This document shows, piece after piece, positions 33,024 through 41,410 of a stretch of DNA of 49,104 nucleotides. The notes under the pieces are model-generated. The model had not been told where the DNA came from. It did not search any database and saw only the letters and a list, made by a program, of their open reading frames with translations. Position numbers and translations under genes: made by a program. The stretch spans positions 1 to 49,104 of the forward strand of contig PHDD01000028.1 in the NCBI GenBank assembly GCA_002840905.1, read 5' to 3'. The first letter of the stretch is position 1, and the number at the start of each line of letters is the position of its first letter. Source of the DNA: Bacteroidetes bacterium HGW-Bacteroidetes-4 (lineage in GTDB: Bacteria > Bacteroidota > Bacteroidia > Bacteroidales > SZUA-534).

Positions 33024-34745
33024 TTAAAACTCTATCCGTAAACCTACGTCGATTGACATGCCTTCGCGGCCATCGAAGTAATTGGTATATATGTATCCTA
33101 AATCATTTCCATCCTGATCAACGGCATTACCTACCAGACTATACATATTTAATCCTACCATAAGTTGCGCCCAGTAAGTTAAATTCATTGATGCTGAAGC
33201 CCCATATCCAAGAAAATAAGTATTCACTTTTGTTTCAGTATTTCCAAAATAAGCATCACTGGTAGCTGACTCAGCTCCATAAGAGATGAAAGGTGCCAAA
33301 GAAACGTTGCGCGTCAAATAAAAACCTTTTGATAAACCTACTTGCCAACGCAAAAACGATGTTTCATAAGTTCCAAAACCAGTTCCAAAATCATACTCTC
33401 CATTATCAAAATGTGCTGTACCAAAAACTTTTAACTGGGTAATTCCAATGGGGATGATTCTACCGGCCAAAAGAGCCACGTTGCCTTCACCTTTAACAAA
33501 TATGCCACCCATGTCGCCAACTACTGTAGTACCTGCTGAGATACCAATACCAAAATCGTTTTTTTGCTGCAGGAGCATACCATCCATTAAGCGGCGGCCA
33601 GCTACCTGATAAAAGCGGCTGTATAATTCGGAACTTCCGGTGGCTACTTTTCGGTTATCGACTACTTTTTTGGCCCGGATAACGCCTTTGCGCACTCCTT
33701 CAGTTTCGCCTTTGCGGTTTTGTACAAATTCCATTACAAAGTAACGGTGGTCGGTTTTCAAACCTTCTTTTTTACCAATTTTTGCCTGCAATGGACGTGT
33801 GGAATAAAGGGGTGTTTTTACCTGGAAATCGGAAATTTTTCGTTCCACATCGAAAATACAATTTTCCAAACCGGTATTTACCATTTGCTTGAACAACTCA
33901 TCACGGTTTTTTTGCACTGGCGGAGCTAGTAATTCTCCAGGATTGTACTGAGAACCATCAGCACTGCCACTGACCTCCAATACAAATTTAACCGGGAAAT
34001 TGGACTGATCAAATAAGGCTCTTTTGATGGCTTTAGTATCTTCTGAATCGTCTTCATAAATCCACATGTCGTTATAAAAAGCGCCTATGGTTTGCGGATC
34101 AAATTCCAATTTGAATAAATACCCTTTTACGTCTCCCATCCAACCGTTTTTCCGGCGTTTTACGCCCTCACCCGATTGTCCCATGAGTTCGCCAAGGCCT
34201 TTGGCTAAAGCATCGCGTTTTAAATAAACCTGCTCCATGGTTTGGATGTTTTTAATATCCATTACCAAGATATAACTGTGATTAATTAAAACTTCGCCTG
34301 CATCTTGTAATTTGGCCATACCAATTTTACTGCTGGCGGCTTTACGAACTTCGTCGTCGGTTGCATTGTATAAACCACGCTCGTGAATTATGTCCATATT
34401 AAATTCGCCCGCTTCATTCCGGGCAAACCATTTTGCAAGAATCTGATTGGGAATTTTATTTTGTGTTAATGCTTGTTTAATGGCATCAGCATTCGAACTA
34501 GTGGCTAACAATCGGGTATCCAACAGGTTGTCGTCGAATTTGTCAGGGACAACAATTCCCGATGCTGCATTCCGAATATCCAACATATAGGCTGAGTTAC
34601 CATCCAAAACAATTACAGTTAACGCATTTCTGTCGTAATCGGTAAGCAACTGATTTGTTTTGGCTCCTTCCTGAATCACGTCCTGGGCAACAAGACTCAG
34701 AGTAAAAAATAACATAGTTATAAATAAGAATGTACACTTTTTCAT
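33024..34745 (-). CDS. Outer-membrane beta-barrel protein with soluble N-terminal domain
   Basis: This 573-residue protein has a signal peptide cut after SLVA, leaving QDVIQEG. The first roughly 370 residues are a soluble alpha/beta region with no recognised family, including RNALTVIVLDGNSAYML and NSHYILVMDIKNIQ-like segments resembling the TolB-N/CsgG class. From about 385 the sequence alternates aromatic and small residues (FGIGISAGTTVVGDMGGIFVKG, FLRWQVGLSKGFYLTRNVSLAPF) and ends VGLRIEF with terminal Phe, the sign of an outer-membrane barrel with roughly eight strands. It is first of a four-gene cluster; a perfect -7 box (34772-34779) lies 26 bases upstream. It probably provides the membrane anchor of an envelope complex. 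Confidence 0.75.
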   Translation of the reverse strand: MKKCTFLFITMLFFTLSLVAQDVIQEGAKTNQLLTDYDRNALTVIVLDGNSAYMLDIRNAASGIVVPDKFDDNLLDTRLLATSSNADAIKQALTQNKIPNQILAKWFARNEAGEFNMDIIHERGLYNATDDEVRKAASSKIGMAKLQDAGEVLINHSYILVMDIKNIQTMEQVYLKRDALAKGLGELMGQSGEGVKRRKNGWMGDVKGYLFKLEFDPQTIGAFYNDMWIYEDDSEDTKAIKRALFDQSNFPVKFVLEVSGSADGSQYNPGELLAPPVQKNRDELFKQMVNTGLENCIFDVERKISDFQVKTPLYSTRPLQAKIGKKEGLKTDHRYFVMEFVQNRKGETEGVRKGVIRAKKVVDNRKVATGSSELYSRFYQVAGRRLMDGMLLQQKNDFGIGISAGTTVVGDMGGIFVKGEGNVALLAGRIIPIGITQLKVFGTAHFDNGEYDFGTGFGTYETSFLRWQVGLSKGFYLTRNVSLAPFISYGAESATSDAYFGNTETKVNTYFLGYGASASMNLTYWAQLMVGLNMYSLVGNAVDQDGNDLGYIYTNYFDGREGMSIDVGLRIEF

Positions 34746-34771
34746 AGAAATAAATTTAGTTAAACTGAAAT

Positions 34772-34779
34772 CAAATATA
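34772..34779 (-). promoter_or_regulatory. -7 promoter box of the envelope cluster
   Basis: The minus strand reads TATATTTG, a full TAnnTTTG match, about 26 bases before the first ATG of the four-gene cluster. A -33 element is not clear. Confidence 0.55.
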
Positions 34780-34999
34780 CAAAATATGTAATATCTCCCA
34801 TAAAATTAAGGTAAAGATTTAAATGTGCTAAATGTATTTAGTTCCCCAGTAAATAAAAGCTTTCAGCAAAATCAACTTTATTGTAATCTGGATAGCCTCA
34901 GCATAAAAACTGATGTGGCTCAGTTTTGAAAGGATAAAGATCAATAAAAAGTATAGTGTACTCCACGCCATTTTTTTAGGGGGCAAAGAATAAAGCCGC
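34780..34999. other. Intergenic stretch, nothing recognised
   Basis: This AT-rich stretch between the envelope-cluster promoter and the candidate RNA promoter shows no coding frame, repeat or symmetric site that I can support. Confidence 0.4.
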
Positions 35000-35007
35000 T
35001 ATATTTG
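35000..35007 (+). promoter_or_regulatory. -7 box ahead of a candidate structured RNA
   Basis: TATATTTG is a full TAnnTTTG match on the plus strand. It lies about 12 bases before the first complementary segment of the structured region, while the flanking protein genes are both on the other strand. Confidence 0.45.
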
Positions 35008-35013
35008 TAAAGT

Positions 35014-35175
35014 CAAAAGGTTATAGTTCTTTGAAATGCTTGTTGTAGGGTCTCTTCTATATACTGTAATACTATAACCTCTCTTCTTTTAGGGCTACAG
35101 TAATTTTTTTTCATGGGTTAATTAATTTGGTTGAATAATATTGGACAATGCCCTACAACAAGCTTTCTTTTTTTC
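35014..35175 (+). ncRNA. Candidate structured non-coding RNA
   Basis: The region has no coding frame but three perfect complementary pairs: GGTTATAGT (35019-35027) with ACTATAACC (35071-35079), GCTTGTTGTAGGG (35038-35050) with CCCTACAACAAGC (35151-35163), and TACTGTA (35062-35068) with TACAGTA (35096-35102). The first helix crosses the other two, so it would be a pseudoknot or an alternative fold. A -7 box precedes it and a T-rich stretch (from 35164) follows the 13-bp closing helix, as a terminator would. The long closing stem with an AT-rich interior recalls 6S RNA-like RNAs of Bacteroidales, but I cannot confirm that from memory. Length would be about 160 bases. Confidence 0.4.
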
Positions 35176-35240
35176 TTCTCTAAAAAACACACAAATCTTA
35201 TTCGTTAAAAAAAGTGCCTGGCTAGATTTGCTTTAGTCAA

Positions 35241-35258
35241 TTTTAACCACGGTTAAAA
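35241..35258. promoter_or_regulatory. 18-bp palindrome
   Basis: TTTTAACCACGGTTAAAA has perfect 8-bp arms around AC. It lies 57 bases past the stop of the YhhQ-type gene. It looks more like a protein-binding site than a terminator, because the stem is AT-rich with no T-run beyond it. Confidence 0.4.
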
Positions 35259-35314
35259 GTAAAAGCTTTTGCGTGCAAAGTTTCAGTAATATGATGATGC
35301 GGCCTTGCATAAGA

Positions 35315-36034
35315 TTAGTTTTTGGATTTGGCTTCCTCAGTTGACCCCAGTAATTCTGCCTCAGCAATTTCTTCAATTAAATGTTCCGAGTTTTCTTCAC
35401 CTAAATACTTATGTACCAAACTGTGTCCCACATAAATTAGGGGAGTAAGTACAACTGCAATAATAAGCTTGGCGGAATAGCCGGTAAAAGCCGTATTAAT
35501 AAATTCGGCAAAGGTTATTTTTGCGGGAAGCCAAAATGCAATTCCGGTAACAATAAAACTATCGAAAAGCTGGGAAACCATGGTTGAACCTGTGGCCCGC
35601 ATCCAGATTAAGCGTTTTCCGGTTCGTTGGCGAATAACCCAAAAAACAAAAATATCGACCAACTGCGATGAAATAAATGCAGCCAGACTACCGGCAATAA
35701 TCCAAAGCGACTGCCCAAAAACGGCATTGAAAGCCTCGCTGGTAACGGGCGAAAATGAAGCTGATTTAACAGCCATTCCCAGATAAAGAATAATAAAAAC
35801 GTAAACCACCAGACCGGCTGTCATAAATGTTAACTGCCGAACACCTTTTTTTCCAAAATATTCATTTATTATATCTGTAATTAAAAAAACTACCGGCCAG
35901 GGAATAATTCCAATACTCAGATTAAAAGGGCCAATCGCAATGAGTTTTCCTCCAATTAACTCGCCAACAATAGCATTGGTAACAAAAAATCCGGTAAGAA
36001 TAGTAAAAAGAATCTCTTTTCTACTTTTAAACAT
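35315..36034 (-). CDS. yhhQ: Queuosine precursor transporter (YhhQ/VUT family)
   Basis: This 239-residue inner-membrane protein of the vitamin-uptake-like family (COG1738) imports preQ0/preQ1. Six or so membrane helices are visible, with the family motifs IGIIPWPVVFLITDIINEYFG (read in parts, about 41-61), GSLAAFISSQLVDIFVFWVIR (about 115-135) and RATGSTMVSQLFDSFIV (about 145-161). The C-terminal tail (about 210-239) is acidic and soluble. The substrate is inferred from the family, supported by the QueA-family gene in the same window. It appears to be a single-gene transcript. Confidence 0.93.
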   Translation of the reverse strand: MFKSRKEILFTILTGFFVTNAIVGELIGGKLIAIGPFNLSIGIIPWPVVFLITDIINEYFGKKGVRQLTFMTAGLVVYVFIILYLGMAVKSASFSPVTSEAFNAVFGQSLWIIAGSLAAFISSQLVDIFVFWVIRQRTGKRLIWMRATGSTMVSQLFDSFIVTGIAFWLPAKITFAEFINTAFTGYSAKLIIAVVLTPLIYVGHSLVHKYLGEENSEHLIEEIAEAELLGSTEEAKSKN

Positions 36035-36285
36035 GGGTGTTTGTTTAGTTAATTAAATGCAAACTAATTAAAATTTCCCAAATAAAAAGGAAAACCATAA
36101 ATTAGTATTCCTATTCGTGTTTTGAAAAAAAACTGTTTTCATCGATTACGAATCAAATTTAAACTAATTTTCTTTCAGGGTACACAATCAAAATTAAATA
36201 AATTCAATTATAATCCAACTAATTATTTAATTTGAAAAAAGATAACAGCTACCAAAATATTTTTTAAATTAGCGTCGTATTCACC

Positions 36286-39200
36286 ATGAAAGAGAAATAT
36301 AGCCTATATAAGAGCTTAAATATTGAAGCCAATGAGGTGGTTCCTGTAGTGCTCCTTATTACCCAATCGGTTTTTTTGGGGATTTTTTACGGAACCTTCG
36401 ACATTGGAGCACACACCCTTTTTCTTAAAACCTTTCCTGAAGATATGATTCCCAAAGCCTATATAATTTCAGGAATGGTGGGAATTGTTATGACAGCTGT
36501 TTTTTCAAAATACCAAAGCATCATACGTTTTTCGAGCCTGGCTAAATACACCCTGCTCTTTATCTCGCTATTAACCATTCTGGTTCGTATTTTCTTTGAA
36601 TTTTCGGCTGCCAAATGGACCGTTTTTTTAGTATTTATTCTACTGGGTCCCCTTAATATATTGGCAATACTGGCTTTTTGGGGAACAGTTAGCCGAATAT
36701 TTACTTTAAGACAGGGAAAGCGTCTTTTTGGTATAATCGATTCGGGTCAGGTTTTTGGAATTATTATCAGCAGTTACGCCATTCCACTTATAATTACTTT
36801 TTTAAACGGAACTAAAAACCTGTTAATTATTAGTTCGGTAAGTATTATTGCGGCCATGATTTTTGAAATGATAATTTCACGACGCTTTAACCTCGACATT
36901 GAAACCCATTCTCCTACCGAAGTAAAAACCGACGAACAGGAACAGGTAAAATTGCAGCATTTTATAAAAACCCCATATATATTGTATATGGCCCTTTTTG
37001 TCATATTCTCCATGTTTACTGCATTTTTTGTACAGTATTCATTCCTGGTGGTAACCAACGAGCAGTATCCCGGAGAGGACGATTTGGCCAAATTTTTAGG
37101 ATTTTTCACAGGTTCGATGATGATTTTCACTTTTGTAGTGAAAACTTTTGTTTACAGCAAGCTAATGAAAACCTATGGTTTAAAAATTAGTTTAATGCTG
37201 TCATCAGTTCTATTATTAATTTTTACCGGATTAGCCATTTTGGTTGGTCTTATAAGTGGTTATCATTTAACAAGTGCCGGTTTTATTTATTTCTTCTTAT
37301 TGATATCGTTAAGTAAATTATTTAATAAAACCCTGAAAGATGCCTTGGAGGTTCCCTCATTTAAATTGTTGTATCAATCGTTAAAAAAGAGTATTCGATT
37401 CGATGTTCAGGCCAAGATTGACGGAACAATTAATGAAATAGCTGCTTTAATTTCAGGACTATTATTGGGGGGACTCGGACTGCTTACATTTATCACATTA
37501 ATTCATTTTTCAGTTTTCCTTTTTTTACTACTGGCCGTTTGGTCGTTAATTACCGTGCGTCTTTACAAAGAATACCGAAAAAGTCTTGAAGAATCGTTAA
37601 AGGAAGAAACAGATCTTGGCAGTGAGGAATCAGCCTACCGTCTATCGGAAAAAATAACATCAGATAATAACGCACTTAACCGCAAATTAACACAAATAAA
37701 AAGATTTACTCCCGACCGCTATTTGGCTTATCTGGATAGTCTTTACAAACAAAGTGGGCAAATAAATCAGGGATTGAGCAAGATGCACCGCATAGAACTT
37801 CTGCTGCTGGAATTTACCAATAATAAATCGCTCGAAAAAAGTAAATCCCTTAAATTAAGCAAGGATGTGCAAATAGCACCCAATGCTGCAGCCCATGAAA
37901 TTGCTGCATTTCTGGCTTCGACTGATGAAGCACATTATTTTACCGCACTGAATTATATTCTGAAACTTGAGGCTAAACCCCGGTTAAATCTGTTGCTTGC
38001 GCTCATGCGAATTCCAATGCCTGAAGTTCAAAAAATTAGCATCCGCCTTTGCGGAACGCTCAGCGATACCGATAGTACTTCTACCCTTGCTGAATTTCTT
38101 GATTCGGAACATTTAATGCCCGATGCAATGATTTCTCTCGATCAATTGGCTCAGGACAGCTATAAAGTTTTAATACAAATGTTTTACAAAACCGACATTT
38201 CGTTAACCTATCAGTTGGCTCTACTCGATTTGGTAGGACACATTAATACCGAAGATACCGCACAATTCTTGCTTGAGAATATCAATAACCATAAAAAAGA
38301 AATTCGACAAAAAGCAATCTCACAACTAAAAGCATTTAATTATCAGGTAAAGGAAAAAGATTATCCCAAACTTTATCATGCCATTACACAAACAGCCCAG
38401 AATGTTGCATGGGATATTTCAGCACTGGCTTCGTTTAATGGAATAGCCACAGAAAGCCCCTTGTTTACGGCCATAGAATTCGAATTTCAGAACCATCGTA
38501 ATTTATTGATGCAATTACTGGCAATTACCTACGATCCCCGCTCGGTTCAGCACGTAAGCGACCATTTAAACAGTGATACTGCCGAAGGTATTGGATATGC
38601 ACTGGAATTATTCGACCTGTTTTTAGCCGAAGAAATCAAACCTTTTATTTTAGCCATTTTTGAGGATATTCCTTTTGTTGAAAAAGCACTTTTACTGGAA
38701 AATTTTTTCCCCGTCAAAGTTTACGAACCAAATGAACTCATAATTCAAATAATAAACCGCGACCCCAATTTAATTTCGCGAACCACAAAAAAAATTGCCC
38801 TTCAGGAATATACCAACTATTTCCAAATAATAACCGACGAGTTGGCCGCTCAAATATTCAACCCGGTAAAAGAATTGCAAGTGCTTTCGTCGCAAATTAT
38901 TCAGGAAATTGACCCTACAAAACATCAGCAACTAAAGGCACGGGTAAAACCTCAATACCGGAGGAATCTGGATCAGAAGCGCCTATTGGAAACCTATCCT
39001 GAACAACTTGTGTTAAATAACTATTATCGGGCTATTCAAGAAATTTGTGGCCTCGAAAACCCATTTTTTATTGATTTTTTCGACCATTTAAGTCTTATTC
39101 CGGCCAACGAAATTAAAAACAAGCAAGTAAATGACCATCTAATCAATTATTTCGTATTTTTGGTTTTTGACCATAAAGAGATAACTCAGGTAGACCCAAT

Positions 39201-39333
39201 TTATGAGATATATGAAAACTATGACGAAATTAAAGTTGCAGGCGAGGTTATTATTGGAATTTCTAACCAGGCCATGACACAACTTATGTTGACCCAAAAG
39301 CAAACGGTTCAACAGCTTATAAACCTAATTTAG
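36286..39333 (+). CDS. NTT/MFS-like membrane protein with C-terminal HEAT-like region
   Basis: This 1015-residue protein has two parts. Residues about 15-440 hold around twelve membrane helices resembling the Npt1/Npt2 ATP/ADP-translocase branch of the major facilitator superfamily (for example the LAILAFWGTVSRIFTLRQGKRLFG and IDSGQVFGIIISS segments). The rest (about 445-1015) is soluble, helical and repeat-like (HEIAAFLASTDEAHYFTALNYIL, SLDQLAQDSYKVLIQMF, QLLAITYDPRSVQHVSDHL), as in HEAT repeats. The fused form is larger than ordinary translocases (about 500). Transport of nucleotides is not established. It is first in the seven-gene array, 5 bases before the phosphatase gene, so it is more likely a sensor or scaffold feeding that phosphatase than a simple carrier. 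Confidence 0.72.
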   Translation: MKEKYSLYKSLNIEANEVVPVVLLITQSVFLGIFYGTFDIGAHTLFLKTFPEDMIPKAYIISGMVGIVMTAVFSKYQSIIRFSSLAKYTLLFISLLTILVRIFFEFSAAKWTVFLVFILLGPLNILAILAFWGTVSRIFTLRQGKRLFGIIDSGQVFGIIISSYAIPLIITFLNGTKNLLIISSVSIIAAMIFEMIISRRFNLDIETHSPTEVKTDEQEQVKLQHFIKTPYILYMALFVIFSMFTAFFVQYSFLVVTNEQYPGEDDLAKFLGFFTGSMMIFTFVVKTFVYSKLMKTYGLKISLMLSSVLLLIFTGLAILVGLISGYHLTSAGFIYFFLLISLSKLFNKTLKDALEVPSFKLLYQSLKKSIRFDVQAKIDGTINEIAALISGLLLGGLGLLTFITLIHFSVFLFLLLAVWSLITVRLYKEYRKSLEESLKEETDLGSEESAYRLSEKITSDNNALNRKLTQIKRFTPDRYLAYLDSLYKQSGQINQGLSKMHRIELLLLEFTNNKSLEKSKSLKLSKDVQIAPNAAAHEIAAFLASTDEAHYFTALNYILKLEAKPRLNLLLALMRIPMPEVQKISIRLCGTLSDTDSTSTLAEFLDSEHLMPDAMISLDQLAQDSYKVLIQMFYKTDISLTYQLALLDLVGHINTEDTAQFLLENINNHKKEIRQKAISQLKAFNYQVKEKDYPKLYHAITQTAQNVAWDISALASFNGIATESPLFTAIEFEFQNHRNLLMQLLAITYDPRSVQHVSDHLNSDTAEGIGYALELFDLFLAEEIKPFILAIFEDIPFVEKALLLENFFPVKVYEPNELIIQIINRDPNLISRTTKKIALQEYTNYFQIITDELAAQIFNPVKELQVLSSQIIQEIDPTKHQQLKARVKPQYRRNLDQKRLLETYPEQLVLNNYYRAIQEICGLENPFFIDFFDHLSLIPANEIKNKQVNDHLINYFVFLVFDHKEITQVDPIYEIYENYDEIKVAGEVIIGISNQAMTQLMLTQKQTVQQLINLI

Positions 39334-39338
39334 GACTG

Positions 39339-41402
39339 ATGATCGATTTTATTATGGCAGCAAAGCAACGTACAACAATATTTAAGCAATTAATAATGAA
39401 TGTTATGGTGCCACCCATATTGGCACTGTTACTTTTGGGTATTTTAAATTTTACCCATACGCGGAACATTTTAGTTGAAGAACGTATTGCCCGAAACTAC
39501 ATAATTGGTGATGAAATAATAAAGGTTCTGGAGTTTCAGGATGTAGCCCTGAACCTGGTTGAGTCGCGTTTAAATGAACGCATGGAACTTTTAAGCGGCG
39601 ACATACAGAAATATTTTAAGAATACCGAAAATATTGAATCCTTCGATTTAAGTCTTATTCAGCAACGATTCGGAATGAATCCGATAATGGAAGATATTTA
39701 TATAATTAATCGAAACGGAATTGTTGTAAATACCACCTTTGAAAAAGATTTAAACCTTAATTTCTTTAGCTTTGGCGAAGAACACAAAAACATGCTGCTG
39801 AATATTTTTGATGCAGAACATTTTCACAACGAACGTTTTGCTATTGAAGCAAGTACCAAACGCATCAAAAAATTTTCGTATCAACCTACCCTCGATGGAA
39901 AATACATTATACAGATTGGCGTTTATTCCCCTGAAGCCGACGAAATTATCGACTTTATCAGAAATACCTCGGCACAAATTGCTGAAAAAAACCACTCCAT
40001 TGAAGATGTGGAATTGTTCATTGGTGCCGATAATCCTTTTTCATTAAACAAGGGTGCTTTTATTGAGGAAAACCACAAAGCTGTTTTGGATCAGGCATTC
40101 CAAAACAAAGACACCATCTTTATCGATACCATAATTGACAAACGAAGGTTGAATTATCAGTTTATTTATATGGACCGGAAAAATACCGATTTATATAAAG
40201 GCTCGGTGATTCGAATTATCAGCGACCTTACCAATGATTACAATTATTTAAAAACCGAGTTATTCAAATTTATCTCCATATTCTCCATTACCCTTATTCT
40301 GGTAATAATTCTTATCTACTTTAAAACAAAAATTATTACCGACCCAATTAAAAAACTGGTATTAAAAGTAAACCGAATAACCCATGGCCACCTGAACGAA
40401 CGAGCCGAGGTGATTGGAAACAACGAGATTACTACACTCTCAAAACAATTCAACCTGATGATTGAAGAATTGGAGAGTTATTATAACGAATTGGAACAAA
40501 AAGTTGAAGAACGTACCCGCGAGATTCAACAACAAAAAGAAGAAATTGCTGCCCAACGCGATGCTATTGAAGACCAACGCAATATGCTGGCCGACAAAAA
40601 CGACAGCCTTGAAAATGCCTATAAAGAAATTCAGGCTCAAAAGAAACACATTACCGACAGCATTGTGTATGCACAACGCATCCAAAATGCCATTTTACCA
40701 CCGCGACCATTAATTGATAAAGCCGTGCCCAACAATTTCATCTTCTACAAACCCAAAGACATTGTAAGCGGCGATTTTTACTGGGTAGATAAACAAGCCG
40801 GAAAATCGATAATAGCAGCGGTTGATTGTACCGGACATGGCGTTCCCGGAGCATTTATGTCGATTATTGGGAGCAATCAACTGGATTATGCAGTACGAAC
40901 CAAAAAAGCCCGTAGTGCCAGCGAAATATTAGACTGTTTAAACGAAGGCGTTTCAAATGCTCTGCGTCAGGAAACCGGAAAAACCAACATTCGCGATGGA
41001 ATGGACATAGCCTTATTGGTTATCGACTATAAAAATATGGAACTTGAATTTGCCGGCGCCTACAATCCGCTTTACATGATAAGAAACAACGAATTAGAGT
41101 CGTTTAAAGCTGATAAAAATGCCATTGGTTCACATGGCGAATATCCGGATCGCAAGTACACCAATCATGTGATAAAAATTGAAAAAGGCGACCTTTATTA
41201 CATTTTCTCCGATGGATATGCCGACCAATTTGGAGGACCCAACGGTAGAAAATTTATGTACAAACAGTTTAAAGAACTGCTGTTATCTGTATCCCACCTG
41301 CCACTTGATGAGCAACAAGCAAGGGTAGATTCTGTTTTTGAGGATTGGAAAGGTAGCGAAACGCAGGTTGACGACATTCTTTTAATTGGCATTAAATTCT
41401 GA
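39339..41402 (+). CDS. Membrane SpoIIE/PP2C-type phosphatase with HAMP
   Basis: This 687-residue signalling phosphatase has TM1 at about 18-38 and an extracytoplasmic sensor region (about 40-305, with helical then PAS/Cache-like strands such as GRIVVNTT-like NRNGIVVNTTFEKD). TM2 is at about 309-328, HAMP at about 330-380, a coiled coil (EERTREIQQQKEEIAAQRD) at about 385-435, and a PPM/SpoIIE domain at about 455-687. Metal-binding motifs SGDFYWVD, DCTGHGVPGAFMS, DGMDIALLVID, FSDGYADQFGG and VDDILLIGIKF are all present, so it should be active. Targets are usually phosphorylated anti-sigma-factor antagonists or similar proteins, none of which is nearby. It lies 5 bases after the transporter-like gene and 8 before the TIR-like gene. 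ATG 39354 is an alternative start. Confidence 0.92.
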   Translation: MIDFIMAAKQRTTIFKQLIMNVMVPPILALLLLGILNFTHTRNILVEERIARNYIIGDEIIKVLEFQDVALNLVESRLNERMELLSGDIQKYFKNTENIESFDLSLIQQRFGMNPIMEDIYIINRNGIVVNTTFEKDLNLNFFSFGEEHKNMLLNIFDAEHFHNERFAIEASTKRIKKFSYQPTLDGKYIIQIGVYSPEADEIIDFIRNTSAQIAEKNHSIEDVELFIGADNPFSLNKGAFIEENHKAVLDQAFQNKDTIFIDTIIDKRRLNYQFIYMDRKNTDLYKGSVIRIISDLTNDYNYLKTELFKFISIFSITLILVIILIYFKTKIITDPIKKLVLKVNRITHGHLNERAEVIGNNEITTLSKQFNLMIEELESYYNELEQKVEERTREIQQQKEEIAAQRDAIEDQRNMLADKNDSLENAYKEIQAQKKHITDSIVYAQRIQNAILPPRPLIDKAVPNNFIFYKPKDIVSGDFYWVDKQAGKSIIAAVDCTGHGVPGAFMSIIGSNQLDYAVRTKKARSASEILDCLNEGVSNALRQETGKTNIRDGMDIALLVIDYKNMELEFAGAYNPLYMIRNNELESFKADKNAIGSHGEYPDRKYTNHVIKIEKGDLYYIFSDGYADQFGGPNGRKFMYKQFKELLLSVSHLPLDEQQARVDSVFEDWKGSETQVDDILLIGIKF

Positions 41403-41410
41403 TATTTTTC

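Noticed and set aside
35038-35163. 13-bp inverted repeat as the ends of an invertible promoter
   Set aside because: Spacing suits Bacteroidota invertible promoters, but the 100-base interior has no TAnnTTTG box on either strand and no recombinase gene is nearby; an RNA structure fits better.
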